From assembly GCA_905479505.1 (NCBI GenBank), contig CAJQMS010000015.1, positions 1 through 5,812 of the forward strand: a DNA stretch of 5,812 bases, written 5' to 3'. The translations under genes and the position numbers were made by a program. This document shows, piece by piece, positions 1 to 5,812 of the stretch. The notes under the pieces are model-generated. The model had not been told where the DNA came from. It saw nothing but the letters and a program-made list of their open reading frames with translations, and did not search any database. The stretch is from an uncultured Burkholderiales Genera incertae sedis bacterium (GTDB taxonomy: Bacteria > Pseudomonadota > Gammaproteobacteria > Burkholderiales > Eutrophovitaceae). Position 1 is the stretch's first letter. Each line of letters begins with the position of its first letter.

Positions 1-385
1 GGATGTTTTTGTCTACACGGTTGATGATCTTGGAGAAATTATCAAAGATGGCATGAAAAACCGAGAAGCAGCTGCGGCTGATGCCGAGAAAATCATAAAC
101 GATAGATTGGTTCACTTTCAGTCTAAGCTCGATAGAGCAAAAACAGTTCCAGTTATTAAAAAATTTCGACAATATGGAGAGCGAATTATGCAAAGCGAAT
201 TAGAAAAAGCGCTCGCCTTAATAGCGAAAGGAGAGGCGCCGGAGACGGTAGTAAAATCTTTATCGAGAGCTATATCGAACAAGTTTATGGACGAGCCAAG
301 TCGGGCGCTGAGTAACGATTCGCGTGACCAGAAATCAAATCTCACGGAAGCCTTGCAAAGATTGTTTAGGTTGGACCAAGATTAG
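1..385 (+). CDS. hemA: Glutamyl-tRNA reductase, C-terminal part (5' truncated by window edge)
   Basis: The first complete codon is at position 2, and 127 codons remain before a TAG stop at 383-385. The fragment opens with DVFVYTVDDLGEII, the conserved segment that links the NADPH-binding domain to the C-terminal helical dimerisation domain of HemA. The rest is a helical, charged domain ending in EALQRLFRLDQD, which resembles the end of the E. coli enzyme. The catalytic Cys and NADPH-binding domains lie outside the window. By family knowledge, the enzyme reduces glutamyl-tRNA(Glu) to glutamate-1-semialdehyde, the first committed step of C5-pathway tetrapyrrole synthesis in the cytosol. prfA follows with zero spacing and in the same frame, so the genes are almost certainly cotranscribed. 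The internal ATG at 53 is not the start, because conserved HemA sequence continues upstream of it. The UAG stop is RF1-specific. Confidence 0.95.
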   Translation, partial: DVFVYTVDDLGEIIKDGMKNREAAAADAEKIINDRLVHFQSKLDRAKTVPVIKKFRQYGERIMQSELEKALALIAKGEAPETVVKSLSRAISNKFMDEPSRALSNDSRDQKSNLTEALQRLFRLDQD

Positions 386-1462
386 ATGAAACGATCATTA
401 ATGGATAAGCTGGAGAAGCTCTCCGTGAGATACGAGGAGTTGAATGCATTGATGAGCTCGGAGGACGCTACTGCGGACATGAGTGTGTTCACGGGATGGA
501 CGAGGGAACATTCGGAGCTAGAGCGGATTGTTTCAGATTACCGTCACTACTTAGTTGCAGAAAGGCAAATTGTGGCAGCTAAGGAATTGCTCAGTGATCC
601 CGAAATGAATGAGTTGGCCAAAGCGGAAATTATCGAGGGCGAGGATACTAAAAATCACCTTGAGAGTTCATTACAGAAAGCCTTATTACCTAAAGACCCT
701 AATGATGATCGAAATGTGTTTCTGGAGATAAGAGCAGGGACTGGTGGCGACGAATCAGCACTTTTCGCTGGAGATTTGCTACGAATGTATTTGAAATATG
801 CCGAAAAGAATAGGTGGACTGTAGAGATAGTCTCGCAGAATGAATCCGATCTCGGTGGTTATAAAGAAGTCGTCGTTAAAATCAGTGGTGAAAAAATTTA
901 TGCACAACTGAAGTTTGAGTCCGGTGGCCATCGAGTGCAGCGAGTTCCAGAGACGGAGACCCAAGGAAGAGTTCATACAAGCGCTTGCACAGTAGCTGTC
1001 TTGCCTGAGGCGGACCAATTAAAAGATGTGGAGATTAATATGAGTGAACTTCGTATTGATACTTACCGTGCTTCTGGAGCGGGAGGCCAACATATTAACA
1101 AGACCGACTCTGCTATACGGATTACCCACCTTCCCACGGGATTGGTTGTTGAGTGTCAGGAGGGCCGTTCACAGCATAAAAATAAGGCGCAAGCATTATC
1201 CGTGTTAGCCTCGAAGCTGAACGCGCAGCAGGTTCAAGCCCATCAGATGAAAGAGGCGGCGGCTAGGAAGACTTTAATTGGAAGTGGCGATAGATCGGAG
1301 AGAATCAGAACTTACAATTTCCCTCAAGGCCGTTTGACTGAGCACAGGATTAATTTGACGCTTTATAAGCTTGCTCAAATTATGGAAGGTGAGCTAGATG
1401 AGGTGGTCAATAATCTACTTTCTGAGCACCAAGCCGAGTTGTTAGCTATTGCATCGCAGTAG
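386..1462 (+). CDS. prfA: Peptide chain release factor 1 (RF1)
   Basis: This 358-residue protein has the usual RF1 length. RF1 recognises UAA and UAG in the ribosomal A site and triggers peptidyl-tRNA hydrolysis. The N-terminal helical domain covers about residues 1-105. The conserved RAGTGGDESALFAGD begins near residue 116. The codon-recognition PxT motif is P-E-T at 188-190, and the catalytic GGQ is at 233-235 inside SGAGGQHINKTDSAIRI; both fall at the same numbers as in E. coli RF1. Gln235 is the expected PrmC methylation target. PxT rather than SPF distinguishes it from RF2. The ATG at 386 is chosen because MKRSLMDKLEKL aligns with the E. coli start; the ATG at 401 would lose it. Only a weak GGA (373-375) precedes the start, which fits translational coupling to hemA. 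The gene ends in TAG, a codon RF1 itself must read, and prmC follows 15 nt later in the same frame. Confidence 0.98.
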   Translation: MKRSLMDKLEKLSVRYEELNALMSSEDATADMSVFTGWTREHSELERIVSDYRHYLVAERQIVAAKELLSDPEMNELAKAEIIEGEDTKNHLESSLQKALLPKDPNDDRNVFLEIRAGTGGDESALFAGDLLRMYLKYAEKNRWTVEIVSQNESDLGGYKEVVVKISGEKIYAQLKFESGGHRVQRVPETETQGRVHTSACTVAVLPEADQLKDVEINMSELRIDTYRASGAGGQHINKTDSAIRITHLPTGLVVECQEGRSQHKNKAQALSVLASKLNAQQVQAHQMKEAAARKTLIGSGDRSERIRTYNFPQGRLTEHRINLTLYKLAQIMEGELDEVVNNLLSEHQAELLAIASQ

Positions 1463-1477
1463 TCTGAATATTTATCT

Positions 1478-2323
1478 ATGACAATAATCGACTCCTTTGA
1501 GTCCGATATAGCTAAGTTAGTTAAGACGTTTAATATTTCGAGGTCTGAAGCTATCAGTGAAGTTAAGATCATATTTGCGTATGCGAATGATTTACCCTCT
1601 TTGAACTTGATCATGGACCCGACTGTTATGTCGGAATCAACCAAGATCAAGAAATATAAAAAGCTATTTAAAGAACGACTGCAAGGAAAGTCGGTCGCCT
1701 ATATCTTAGGACGTAAAGAATTTTACGGACTGGCTTTCAGTGTGAATGACTCAGTATTAGTCCCAAGGCCTGATACGGAACTCCTTGTGGACTTAGCGAT
1801 AGAAAAGATAGAACGATATGACTTAAAAAGGGTGTTGGATCTCGGTACCGGATCCGGAGCGATTGCTGTTTCACTTGCTGTTAAGATGCCGAATTTAAAT
1901 ATTGTGGCGACGGACAATTCCGCTAAAGCTCTTGAGGTTGCGGTAAGCAATGCCGATGTTTTATGCCCTCAATCACCGATTACTTTTCTCCGTAGTGATT
2001 GGTTTTCCAAGATTTCTGGTGAGTTTGACTTAATTGTGTCAAATCCGCCATACATTGCGTTGGATGATTCACATTTAAATCTTGCGGATCTTCGTTTTGA
2101 GCCAAAGCAAGCACTTGTTTCAGGGGCGGAGGGACTAGATGCGCTTCGGTTGATTATTAGTCAATCTAGGAATTTTTTGGCTAAAAATGGATGGTTGTTG
2201 GTAGAGCACGGTTATGAGCAGAGGGGCAGCTGTCTTGAATTGCTTGGAGCCGGAGGTTTTTCTCAGTTATTTTGTGACTCAGATTTAGGAGGCAACCCTC
2301 GTGTTAGCGGTGGTAAAATATAA
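1478..2323 (+). CDS. prmC: Release factor glutamine N5-methyltransferase
   Basis: This 281-residue cytosolic enzyme uses S-adenosylmethionine to methylate the GGQ glutamine of RF1 and RF2, which raises their termination activity. The N-terminal helical, substrate-binding domain (about 1-85) leads to the conserved PRPDTE at 96-101. The Rossmann methyltransferase fold follows, with the SAM-binding loop DLGTGSGAIA at 121-130, an acidic residue D146 at the end of the second strand, the catalytic NPPY at 189-192, and LLVEHGYEQ near 240-248. It lies directly downstream of its substrate gene prfA, a standard proteobacterial pairing. The 15-nt gap has no recognisable Shine-Dalgarno sequence, so translation probably depends on coupling to prfA. 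The gap contains no stop in the prfA frame. The gene ends in TAA. Length and motifs are normal for the family. Confidence 0.97.
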   Translation: MTIIDSFESDIAKLVKTFNISRSEAISEVKIIFAYANDLPSLNLIMDPTVMSESTKIKKYKKLFKERLQGKSVAYILGRKEFYGLAFSVNDSVLVPRPDTELLVDLAIEKIERYDLKRVLDLGTGSGAIAVSLAVKMPNLNIVATDNSAKALEVAVSNADVLCPQSPITFLRSDWFSKISGEFDLIVSNPPYIALDDSHLNLADLRFEPKQALVSGAEGLDALRLIISQSRNFLAKNGWLLVEHGYEQRGSCLELLGAGGFSQLFCDSDLGGNPRVSGGKI

Positions 2324-2337
2324 TCTAACGCAAACAG

Positions 2338-2369
2338 GAATCTAATTTTTCTCTGTAACGTTAGGATTC
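2338..2369 (+). other. Possible hairpin in the prmC-grxD gap
   Basis: GAATCTAA (2338-2345) can pair with TTAGGATTC (2361-2369), giving eight base pairs with one bulged G and a 15-nt loop. A competing pairing, CTAACG (2325-2330) with CGTTAG (2359-2364), uses part of the same right arm, and TAACGTTA (2356-2363) is itself palindromic. No T-tract follows, so this is not a typical intrinsic terminator. TGTAAT at 2372-2377 resembles a -10 box, but no convincing -35 precedes it. The gap may hold a grxD promoter or RNA structure; the sequence alone does not decide. Confidence 0.25.
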
Positions 2370-2393
2370 TATGTAATTTGATGGTAGTTAAAA

Positions 2394-2399
2394 AAGGAA
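2394..2399 (+). promoter_or_regulatory. Ribosome binding site of grxD
   Basis: AAGGAA ends five bases before the ATG at 2405 and is the clearest Shine-Dalgarno sequence in the window. It fixes the grxD start and suggests that grxD is translated independently of prmC, unlike the weakly preceded prfA and prmC. Confidence 0.75.
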
Positions 2400-2404
2400 T
2401 TTAA

Positions 2405-2713
2405 ATGGACGCGAACGAATTAATTAAGCAACAAGTAACGGGAAACTCAGTTGTTCTCTATATGAAGGGGTCTCCAGATGCGCCTATGTGTGGGTTTTCG
2501 GCTGCGGCAGTTCAGATGTTAGAGGCTTGCGGCGTAGAGGATGTTGCCACTGTTAATGTGTTGGCTGATGAGGATATTCGTCAAGGGATTAAAGATTATT
2601 CTAATTGGCCAACAATTCCCCAGCTTTACATTAACGGTGAGTTTGTGGGTGGCTCGGACATCATGCGCGAGATGTATCAGTCGGGAGAGTTGCAGAAGTT
2701 ATTTGAAAAATGA
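2405..2713 (+). CDS. grxD: Monothiol glutaredoxin, Grx4/GrxD family
   Basis: This 102-residue single-domain glutaredoxin carries the monothiol CGFS active site at C29-S32. Other glutathione-binding features are K21, the WPTIPQ segment with its cis-proline at 68-73, and GGSD at 82-85. By family knowledge, CGFS glutaredoxins form glutathione-ligated [2Fe-2S] dimers and complexes with BolA-type proteins. They act in cytosolic iron-sulfur cluster storage and transfer rather than as general dithiol reductants. The protein is slightly shorter than E. coli GrxD (115 aa), mainly at the C-terminus, with all key residues present. The start is set by a good AAGGAA ribosome binding site. It lies 81 bp after prmC on the same strand and may be in the same operon or have its own promoter. 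It ends in TGA, and the terminator stem begins eight bases later. Confidence 0.96.
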   Translation: MDANELIKQQVTGNSVVLYMKGSPDAPMCGFSAAAVQMLEACGVEDVATVNVLADEDIRQGIKDYSNWPTIPQLYINGEFVGGSDIMREMYQSGELQKLFEK

Positions 2714-2721
2714 ATAGCGGT

Positions 2722-2765
2722 GAGGGTATAAAAAAACCAGCTTAGGCTGGTTTTTTTATACCCTC
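2722..2765. terminator. Bidirectional intrinsic terminator between grxD and dsbB
   Basis: Two 20-base arms (2722-2741 and 2746-2765) are perfectly complementary around a TTAG loop. The core is CCAGC/GCTGG, flanked by seven A on the left and seven T on the right, so on either strand the GC-rich hairpin is followed by a U-tract. The outer arms GAGGGTAT/ATACCCTC extend the pairing. It starts 8 nt after the grxD stop and ends 11 nt before the dsbB stop, so it should terminate both convergent transcripts. Confidence 0.93.
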
Positions 2766-2776
2766 TTGTGGCCAAA

Positions 2777-3277
2777 TTAACTAATCTCGATTCGTCTCCG
2801 TTTTGTTAAATGCCAAATTTCAATTATAAGAATAGCTATAAAACAAACCAACGCCCACTCTGCGATGGATAAACCCGCGAATTTCCATAAAACCACAGAG
2901 CAATCACCTGTGCCTCGAAAAATCATGGGTAATGCTTGAGCTAGGGGAAATGTGTCGACGACGAATCCTAGATCGGCGCCACAGTCAAAAATCTCAGGTG
3001 GGTTATGTTCGAGCCACGTGTGTCGCAGGGCGACACCAGCGCCAAACCCCGAAAAAAGAATGATCAGCCAATTCAGCATTCTTGAAAAGACACTTTTTGA
3101 GGAGATAGGTAACGAGACTAGAGCAAGGATCCCAATGATAATAAACGCGTATCTTTGGAGGATACACATCGGGCAAGGAGCAAGTCCCTCGCTATGTTGA
3201 AGAAATAGGGCGAAGGCAATGAGCCCCGAGCAGCCTAGAAATTCCGCACTTCGAATATGGGTTTTAGATATCGTCAT
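2777..3277 (-). CDS. dsbB: Disulfide bond formation protein B
   Basis: DsbB is an inner-membrane quinone reductase that reoxidises periplasmic DsbA and passes electrons to ubiquinone or menaquinone. From the ATG at 3277 the protein has 166 residues, close to the family norm. Four hydrophobic segments are visible, at about 12-28, 41-58, 66-84 and 137-154. The first periplasmic loop has the CPMC pair (C35, C38), followed by ILQR with the quinone-interacting Arg42. The second loop has C99 and C126, the latter in RGTGDC. The tail is basic (KRRR), as expected for a cytoplasmic end. A TTG six bases upstream (3283) is an alternative start giving 168 residues. ATG is preferred as the stronger start codon, although neither has a good ribosome binding site. 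The start lies inside the end of argH (14-nt overlap), implying coupled translation. No dsbA is in view. Confidence 0.94.
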   Translation of the reverse strand: MTISKTHIRSAEFLGCSGLIAFALFLQHSEGLAPCPMCILQRYAFIIIGILALVSLPISSKSVFSRMLNWLIILFSGFGAGVALRHTWLEHNPPEIFDCGADLGFVVDTFPLAQALPMIFRGTGDCSVVLWKFAGLSIAEWALVCFIAILIIEIWHLTKRRRIEIS

Positions 3278-4673
3278 TTTCAACCCAGTTACGAGCCTTC
3301 AATATGGCTTTGTTTACCGCTAATGATCCAGTTCCGCCGATATGATTGCGACTCTCTAGTGCCGCCTCTGAGGATAATTTTCCAATCATTTCCTCATCAA
3401 TCATTGGGCTAACAGCTTTAAGTTCTTGGATTTTTAAATCAGAGATGTCGCATTTTCTCTCGCTTGCCAACTTGACGACTTTAGCTACGATCTCGTGGGA
3501 CTCTCTGAATGGGAGACTTTTGCGAACAAGATGATCTGCAAGATCAGTGGCTGTTGCAAAGCCTTTAGCGGTGGCTTTGTACATCGCATCTTTATTCACT
3601 GATATCCCAGTTAACATGTCCGTGAACACTAGAAGTGTGTCACGAATTGTTTGTGCTGTATCAAATAATGGTTCCTTATCCTCTTGGTTATCTTTATTGT
3701 AAGCCAATGGCTGACCTTTCATAAGTGTAAGTAATGACACCACATGCCCATTAACGCGTCCTGTTTTTCCGCGCACTAATTCTGGGACGTCAGGATTTTT
3801 CTTCTGAGGCATCATAGACGACCCTGTACAGAATCGATCAGCAATTTCGATGTATTGGAATTGCGGGCTCATCCAAAGTATCAGTTCCTCTGATAAGCGT
3901 GACAGGTGCATCATAATTAAGGCTACTGTAGTGCAAAATTCTATAGCAAAGTCACGATCAGAAACTGCATCCAGTGAATTTTCGCAAACACCCTCAAAAC
4001 CTAGCTTTTCAGCAACATTTAGGCGATCAATATTAAAAGTTGTTCCAGCTAGTGCGCCAGATCCGAGAGGAAGTCGATTCACACGGTTACGAAGACTTGA
4101 TAATCGTTCCACATCACGCTTAGTCATTTCGAAATAAGCCATTAAGTGATGAGCAAATGAAATTGGCTGGGCGACTTGGAGGTGGGTAAGTCCAGGCATA
4201 ACTGTGTGCACATGTTTTTCCGCTAGATCGAGCAGATTTGATTGAAATCGGCGGATTAGCGTGACTGTTGAATCGATCTGGTCCCTGACGTAGAGTCTGA
4301 TATCTGTTGCGACTTGGTCATTTCTAGATCGGGCAGTGTGAAGCTTTTTCCCTGCGTCTCCAACCAACTCGGTGAGTCTGCGCTCAATATTTAAATGAAC
4401 ATCCTCGTAGTCAAGAGACCAATTGAATTTGCCTTCTTGGATCTCGCTTTCAATATCCGCAAGCCCAGTCTTGATGGCCTGAAGATCATTATCATTTATG
4501 ATTTTCTGTGAGCACAACATTTCAGCGTGAGCGATCGAGCCTCGAATATCGTATTCAGCTAGCCGATAATCAAAGTTGACTGACGCCGTGAATCGTTTGA
4601 CTAACTCGTCCACAGGCTCTTCAAAGCGGCCAGACCATGCCTTCTCCAATTTTTTATTATTTTTAGTAGTCAT
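3264..4673 (-). CDS. argH: Argininosuccinate lyase
   Basis: This 469-residue cytosolic enzyme cleaves argininosuccinate to arginine and fumarate, the last step of arginine synthesis. It belongs to the fumarase/aspartase superfamily and is expected to be a homotetramer. Superfamily signatures are present in order: HTARSRNDQVATD at 112-124, GLTHLQVAQP at 161-170 with the conserved His164, and the fumarate-lyase signature GSSMMPQKKNPD at 284-295. The last holds the catalytic Ser285 of the mobile loop. The ATG at 4673 is chosen because the following AWSGRF, FTASVNFDYRLAEYDI and GSIAHA align with the normal N-terminus. No clear Shine-Dalgarno precedes it. It is transcribed away from hemC, and its 3' end overlaps dsbB, so argH and dsbB are probably one transcript ending at the shared terminator. 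It ends in TAA and all key residues are intact. Confidence 0.98.
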   Translation of the reverse strand: MTTKNNKKLEKAWSGRFEEPVDELVKRFTASVNFDYRLAEYDIRGSIAHAEMLCSQKIINDNDLQAIKTGLADIESEIQEGKFNWSLDYEDVHLNIERRLTELVGDAGKKLHTARSRNDQVATDIRLYVRDQIDSTVTLIRRFQSNLLDLAEKHVHTVMPGLTHLQVAQPISFAHHLMAYFEMTKRDVERLSSLRNRVNRLPLGSGALAGTTFNIDRLNVAEKLGFEGVCENSLDAVSDRDFAIEFCTTVALIMMHLSRLSEELILWMSPQFQYIEIADRFCTGSSMMPQKKNPDVPELVRGKTGRVNGHVVSLLTLMKGQPLAYNKDNQEDKEPLFDTAQTIRDTLLVFTDMLTGISVNKDAMYKATAKGFATATDLADHLVRKSLPFRESHEIVAKVVKLASERKCDISDLKIQELKAVSPMIDEEMIGKLSSEAALESRNHIGGTGSLAVNKAILKARNWVENDDI

Positions 4674-4820
4674 AGAAGTTTATTAGTTTGTACCTATACA
4701 GTGCAGGAAGACTATTTTAGTGCTTTTAGCAGTGAAATTAACATTAATGATGAAAATATATCGAAAACAAATGTTTCGCACCCCGAGGTGAATGATGCTG
4801 TTCCGGTAGCGTACTATGTT

Positions 4821-4840
4821 AGCTAATGTAAATATTAGCT
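4821..4840. repeat. Inverted repeat in the argH/hemC control region (possible operator)
   Basis: AGCTAAT (4821-4827) and ATTAGCT (4834-4840) are perfect 7-base inverted arms with a 6-base spacer, GTAAAT. The 20-bp size and symmetry fit a dimeric regulator binding site. It is about 90 bp upstream of the hemC start and about 150 bp upstream of the argH start. No T-tract makes it a terminator. I do not recognise the regulator. Confidence 0.5.
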
Positions 4841-4916
4841 TTTAGACGTTTGTGCGCGCGGTATCCGGTTAAATTTATTTATGGCCAGAATAATGAGACA
4901 ATTTATCTTTCTAACT

Positions 4917-4921
4917 GGAAG
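4917..4921 (+). promoter_or_regulatory. Probable ribosome binding site of hemC
   Basis: GGAAG lies eight bases before the ATG at 4930, a workable spacing. It supports this ATG as the hemC start, which also gives the normal family N-terminus (MDKVTIATRESALALWQA). Confidence 0.6.
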
Positions 4922-4929
4922 TGATTTGA

Positions 4930-5812
4930 ATGGATAAAGTGACTATCGCGACTCGGGAGAGCGCGTTGGCGTTATGGCAGGCCAATAGAATTAAACATTT
5001 ACTGATTGCTGGTGATCCCCAGTTGCGGGTTGATATCCTAGGGATGACAACGGAGGGCGACCAAAAATTAGAAACATCATTAGCAAAAATCGGTGGTAAA
5101 GGATTATTTGTTAAAGAACTAGAGCAAGCGATGCTAGATGGTCGGGCGGACATTGCGGTTCATTCCATGAAGGATGTCCCCGTGAATCTTCCGATCGGGT
5201 TCTGCATGCCGGCAATACTAGACCGAGAGGATGTGAGAGACGCATTTGTTTCGGTTAAATATAAGACTCTCGATGACGTTCCCAACGGCGGAGTCATTGG
5301 CACTTCCAGTCTGAGGAGAGAGAGTCAACTAAGGAATCAATTTAAGGGAGTTGAGGTAAAGCCACTGCGTGGAAATGTTCAAACTCGACTTAGAAAGCTC
5401 GATGAGGGGCAGTTTGACGGCATTATTTTGGCTGCCGCTGGTCTGGAACGTTTAGGGCTCAAAGCGCGGATTGCTCAATATTTATCAGTGGATGTAAGCA
5501 TTCCATCCGTAGGTCAAGGAGCCTTGGGAATTGAATGTCTGGAGCGTCGAGTGGATATTTGTGAATTGTTGTCAAGGTTGGATCATTTTCCTACGAGGAC
5601 TTGCGTAGAGATGGAGCGCTTTGTGTCACGTTCTTTAGGAGGTTCGTGTACCTCCCCGCTCGGGGCTTATGCGCGATTTTTCGAAGATGAGCTGGAGATG
5701 AGTGCATTCGTCTCATTGCCAGACGGGTCAAAATGTTTACGTGTCTCGGGCGTAGAGGAGGGTAGCCTAGACGGCCGCTCAAGATTAGAGAAAAAATTGA
5801 TTCATGACTTAA
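4930..5812 (+). CDS. hemC: Porphobilinogen deaminase / hydroxymethylbilane synthase (3' truncated by window edge)
   Basis: The open frame gives 294 complete codons and runs off the right edge. The family is usually about 310 residues, so only the last stretch is missing. The cytosolic enzyme links four porphobilinogen molecules into hydroxymethylbilane on a covalent dipyrromethane cofactor. Visible motifs are IATRESALALWQA at 5-18, GGKGLF at 55-60, HSMKDVP at 78-84 with the catalytic Asp82, GTSSLRR at 124-130, and LRGNVQTRL at 146-154 with substrate-binding arginines. Cofactor-attachment Cys240 sits in GGSCTSPLGAYA. Numbers run about two below E. coli HemC (Asp84, Cys242). The ATG at 4930 is supported by GGAAG and by family alignment. 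It faces away from argH. In related bacteria hemD commonly follows, but that lies outside the window. Confidence 0.97.
   Translation, partial: MDKVTIATRESALALWQANRIKHLLIAGDPQLRVDILGMTTEGDQKLETSLAKIGGKGLFVKELEQAMLDGRADIAVHSMKDVPVNLPIGFCMPAILDREDVRDAFVSVKYKTLDDVPNGGVIGTSSLRRESQLRNQFKGVEVKPLRGNVQTRLRKLDEGQFDGIILAAAGLERLGLKARIAQYLSVDVSIPSVGQGALGIECLERRVDICELLSRLDHFPTRTCVEMERFVSRSLGGSCTSPLGAYARFFEDELEMSAFVSLPDGSKCLRVSGVEEGSLDGRSRLEKKLIHDL

Larger units (their letters stand above)
4674..4929. promoter_or_regulatory. Divergent argH/hemC control region
   Basis: This 256-bp gap separates two divergent genes, so it must hold promoters for both strands. The argH side is AT-rich. On the minus strand, TATAGG (4693-4698 on plus) is a possible argH -10, but without a good -35. 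On the plus strand, AATAAT (4889-4894) is a possible hemC -10, again without a well-spaced -35. A GC-rich patch with GCGCGC lies near 4854-4859. The inverted repeat at 4821-4840 is the only strong symmetric element. No convincing protein-coding gene is present in the gap. Confidence 0.5.

Noticed and set aside
949..957. PET instead of E. coli PAT in the RF1 codon-recognition motif as a specificity change
   Set aside because: The middle residue of PxT varies naturally among RF1 proteins, and the flanking P and T are kept. No altered stop specificity is implied.
2..2323. UAG reassigned to an amino acid, making one giant hemA-prfA-prmC protein
   Set aside because: RF1 is intact with PxT and GGQ motifs, and each piece has a normal length and a normal family N-terminus and C-terminus right at the UAG codons. 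These are genuine stops.
2952..3200. Plus-strand 82-codon frame opposite dsbB
   Set aside because: It is an antisense shadow. DsbB motifs on the minus strand are unambiguous, and the frame has no ribosome binding site or recognisable domain.
3850..4137. Plus-strand 95-codon frame opposite argH
   Set aside because: It lies wholly inside the fumarate-lyase core coding region on the other strand, and its composition looks like a reverse-frame shadow.
4731..4760. Possible ArgR (ARG box) site upstream of argH
   Set aside because: TGAAATTAACATTAAT shares only the first half with the ARG-box pattern and lacks the symmetric ATTCA half.
4762..4778. CGAAA-N7-TTTCG inverted repeat
   Set aside because: Arms are only 5 bp and symmetry breaks inward; this is likely by chance in an AT-rich gap.
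4747..4791. 14-codon frame MMKIYRKQMFRTPR in the argH/hemC gap
   Set aside because: It is very short, has no Shine-Dalgarno sequence and has no recognisable family.
4911..5153. Minus-strand 80-codon frame over the hemC 5' end
   Set aside because: It overlaps conserved HemC N-terminal sequence and shows no domain features of its own.
1..5812. Mobile elements, CRISPR arrays, tRNA genes, defence systems
   Set aside because: Nearly every base belongs to a recognised housekeeping gene or a short gap. No tandem repeats, transposase motifs or tRNA-like folds were seen.

Overview
The window is an ordinary chromosomal housekeeping block from a gammaproteobacterium-like genome of moderate-to-low GC (judged by eye). 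The lineage call rests on the hemA-prfA-prmC order, RF1 numbering that matches Escherichia coli exactly, a proteobacterial-type DsbB, and the argH/hemC divergent pair. I cannot name the genus. No mobile elements, CRISPR arrays, rRNA or tRNA genes were seen.

Layout. Plus strand: the 3' end of hemA (glutamyl-tRNA reductase, cut by the left edge), prfA (peptide chain release factor RF1), prmC (RF1/RF2 glutamine methyltransferase), an 81-bp gap, then grxD (monothiol CGFS glutaredoxin). A perfect 20-bp-stem hairpin with A/T tracts follows and serves as a shared bidirectional terminator. Minus strand, facing grxD: argH (argininosuccinate lyase) overlapping the start of dsbB (inner-membrane disulfide-bond oxidoreductase). 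A 256-bp divergent control region with a 7-bp-arm inverted repeat separates argH from hemC (porphobilinogen deaminase, plus strand, cut by the right edge about 15-20 codons before its expected stop).

How they work together: HemA and HemC are the first committed and a later common step of C5-pathway tetrapyrrole synthesis. RF1 ends translation at UAG and UAA, and PrmC methylates the GGQ glutamine that RF1 needs for full activity. GrxD (cytosolic, Fe-S and glutathione) and DsbB (membrane, disulfide formation) are thiol-redox proteins that end facing each other. ArgH completes arginine synthesis.

Most interesting observation: hemA, prfA and prmC lie in one single reading frame, separated only by two UAG codons, the stop that RF1 alone reads. 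hemA's UAG abuts prfA's ATG directly. prfA's UAG is followed by five sense codons and then prmC's ATG. UAG readthrough, expected when active RF1 is scarce, would therefore produce in-frame HemA-RF1 and RF1-PrmC fusions. The geometry is seen directly; any regulatory role is inference.
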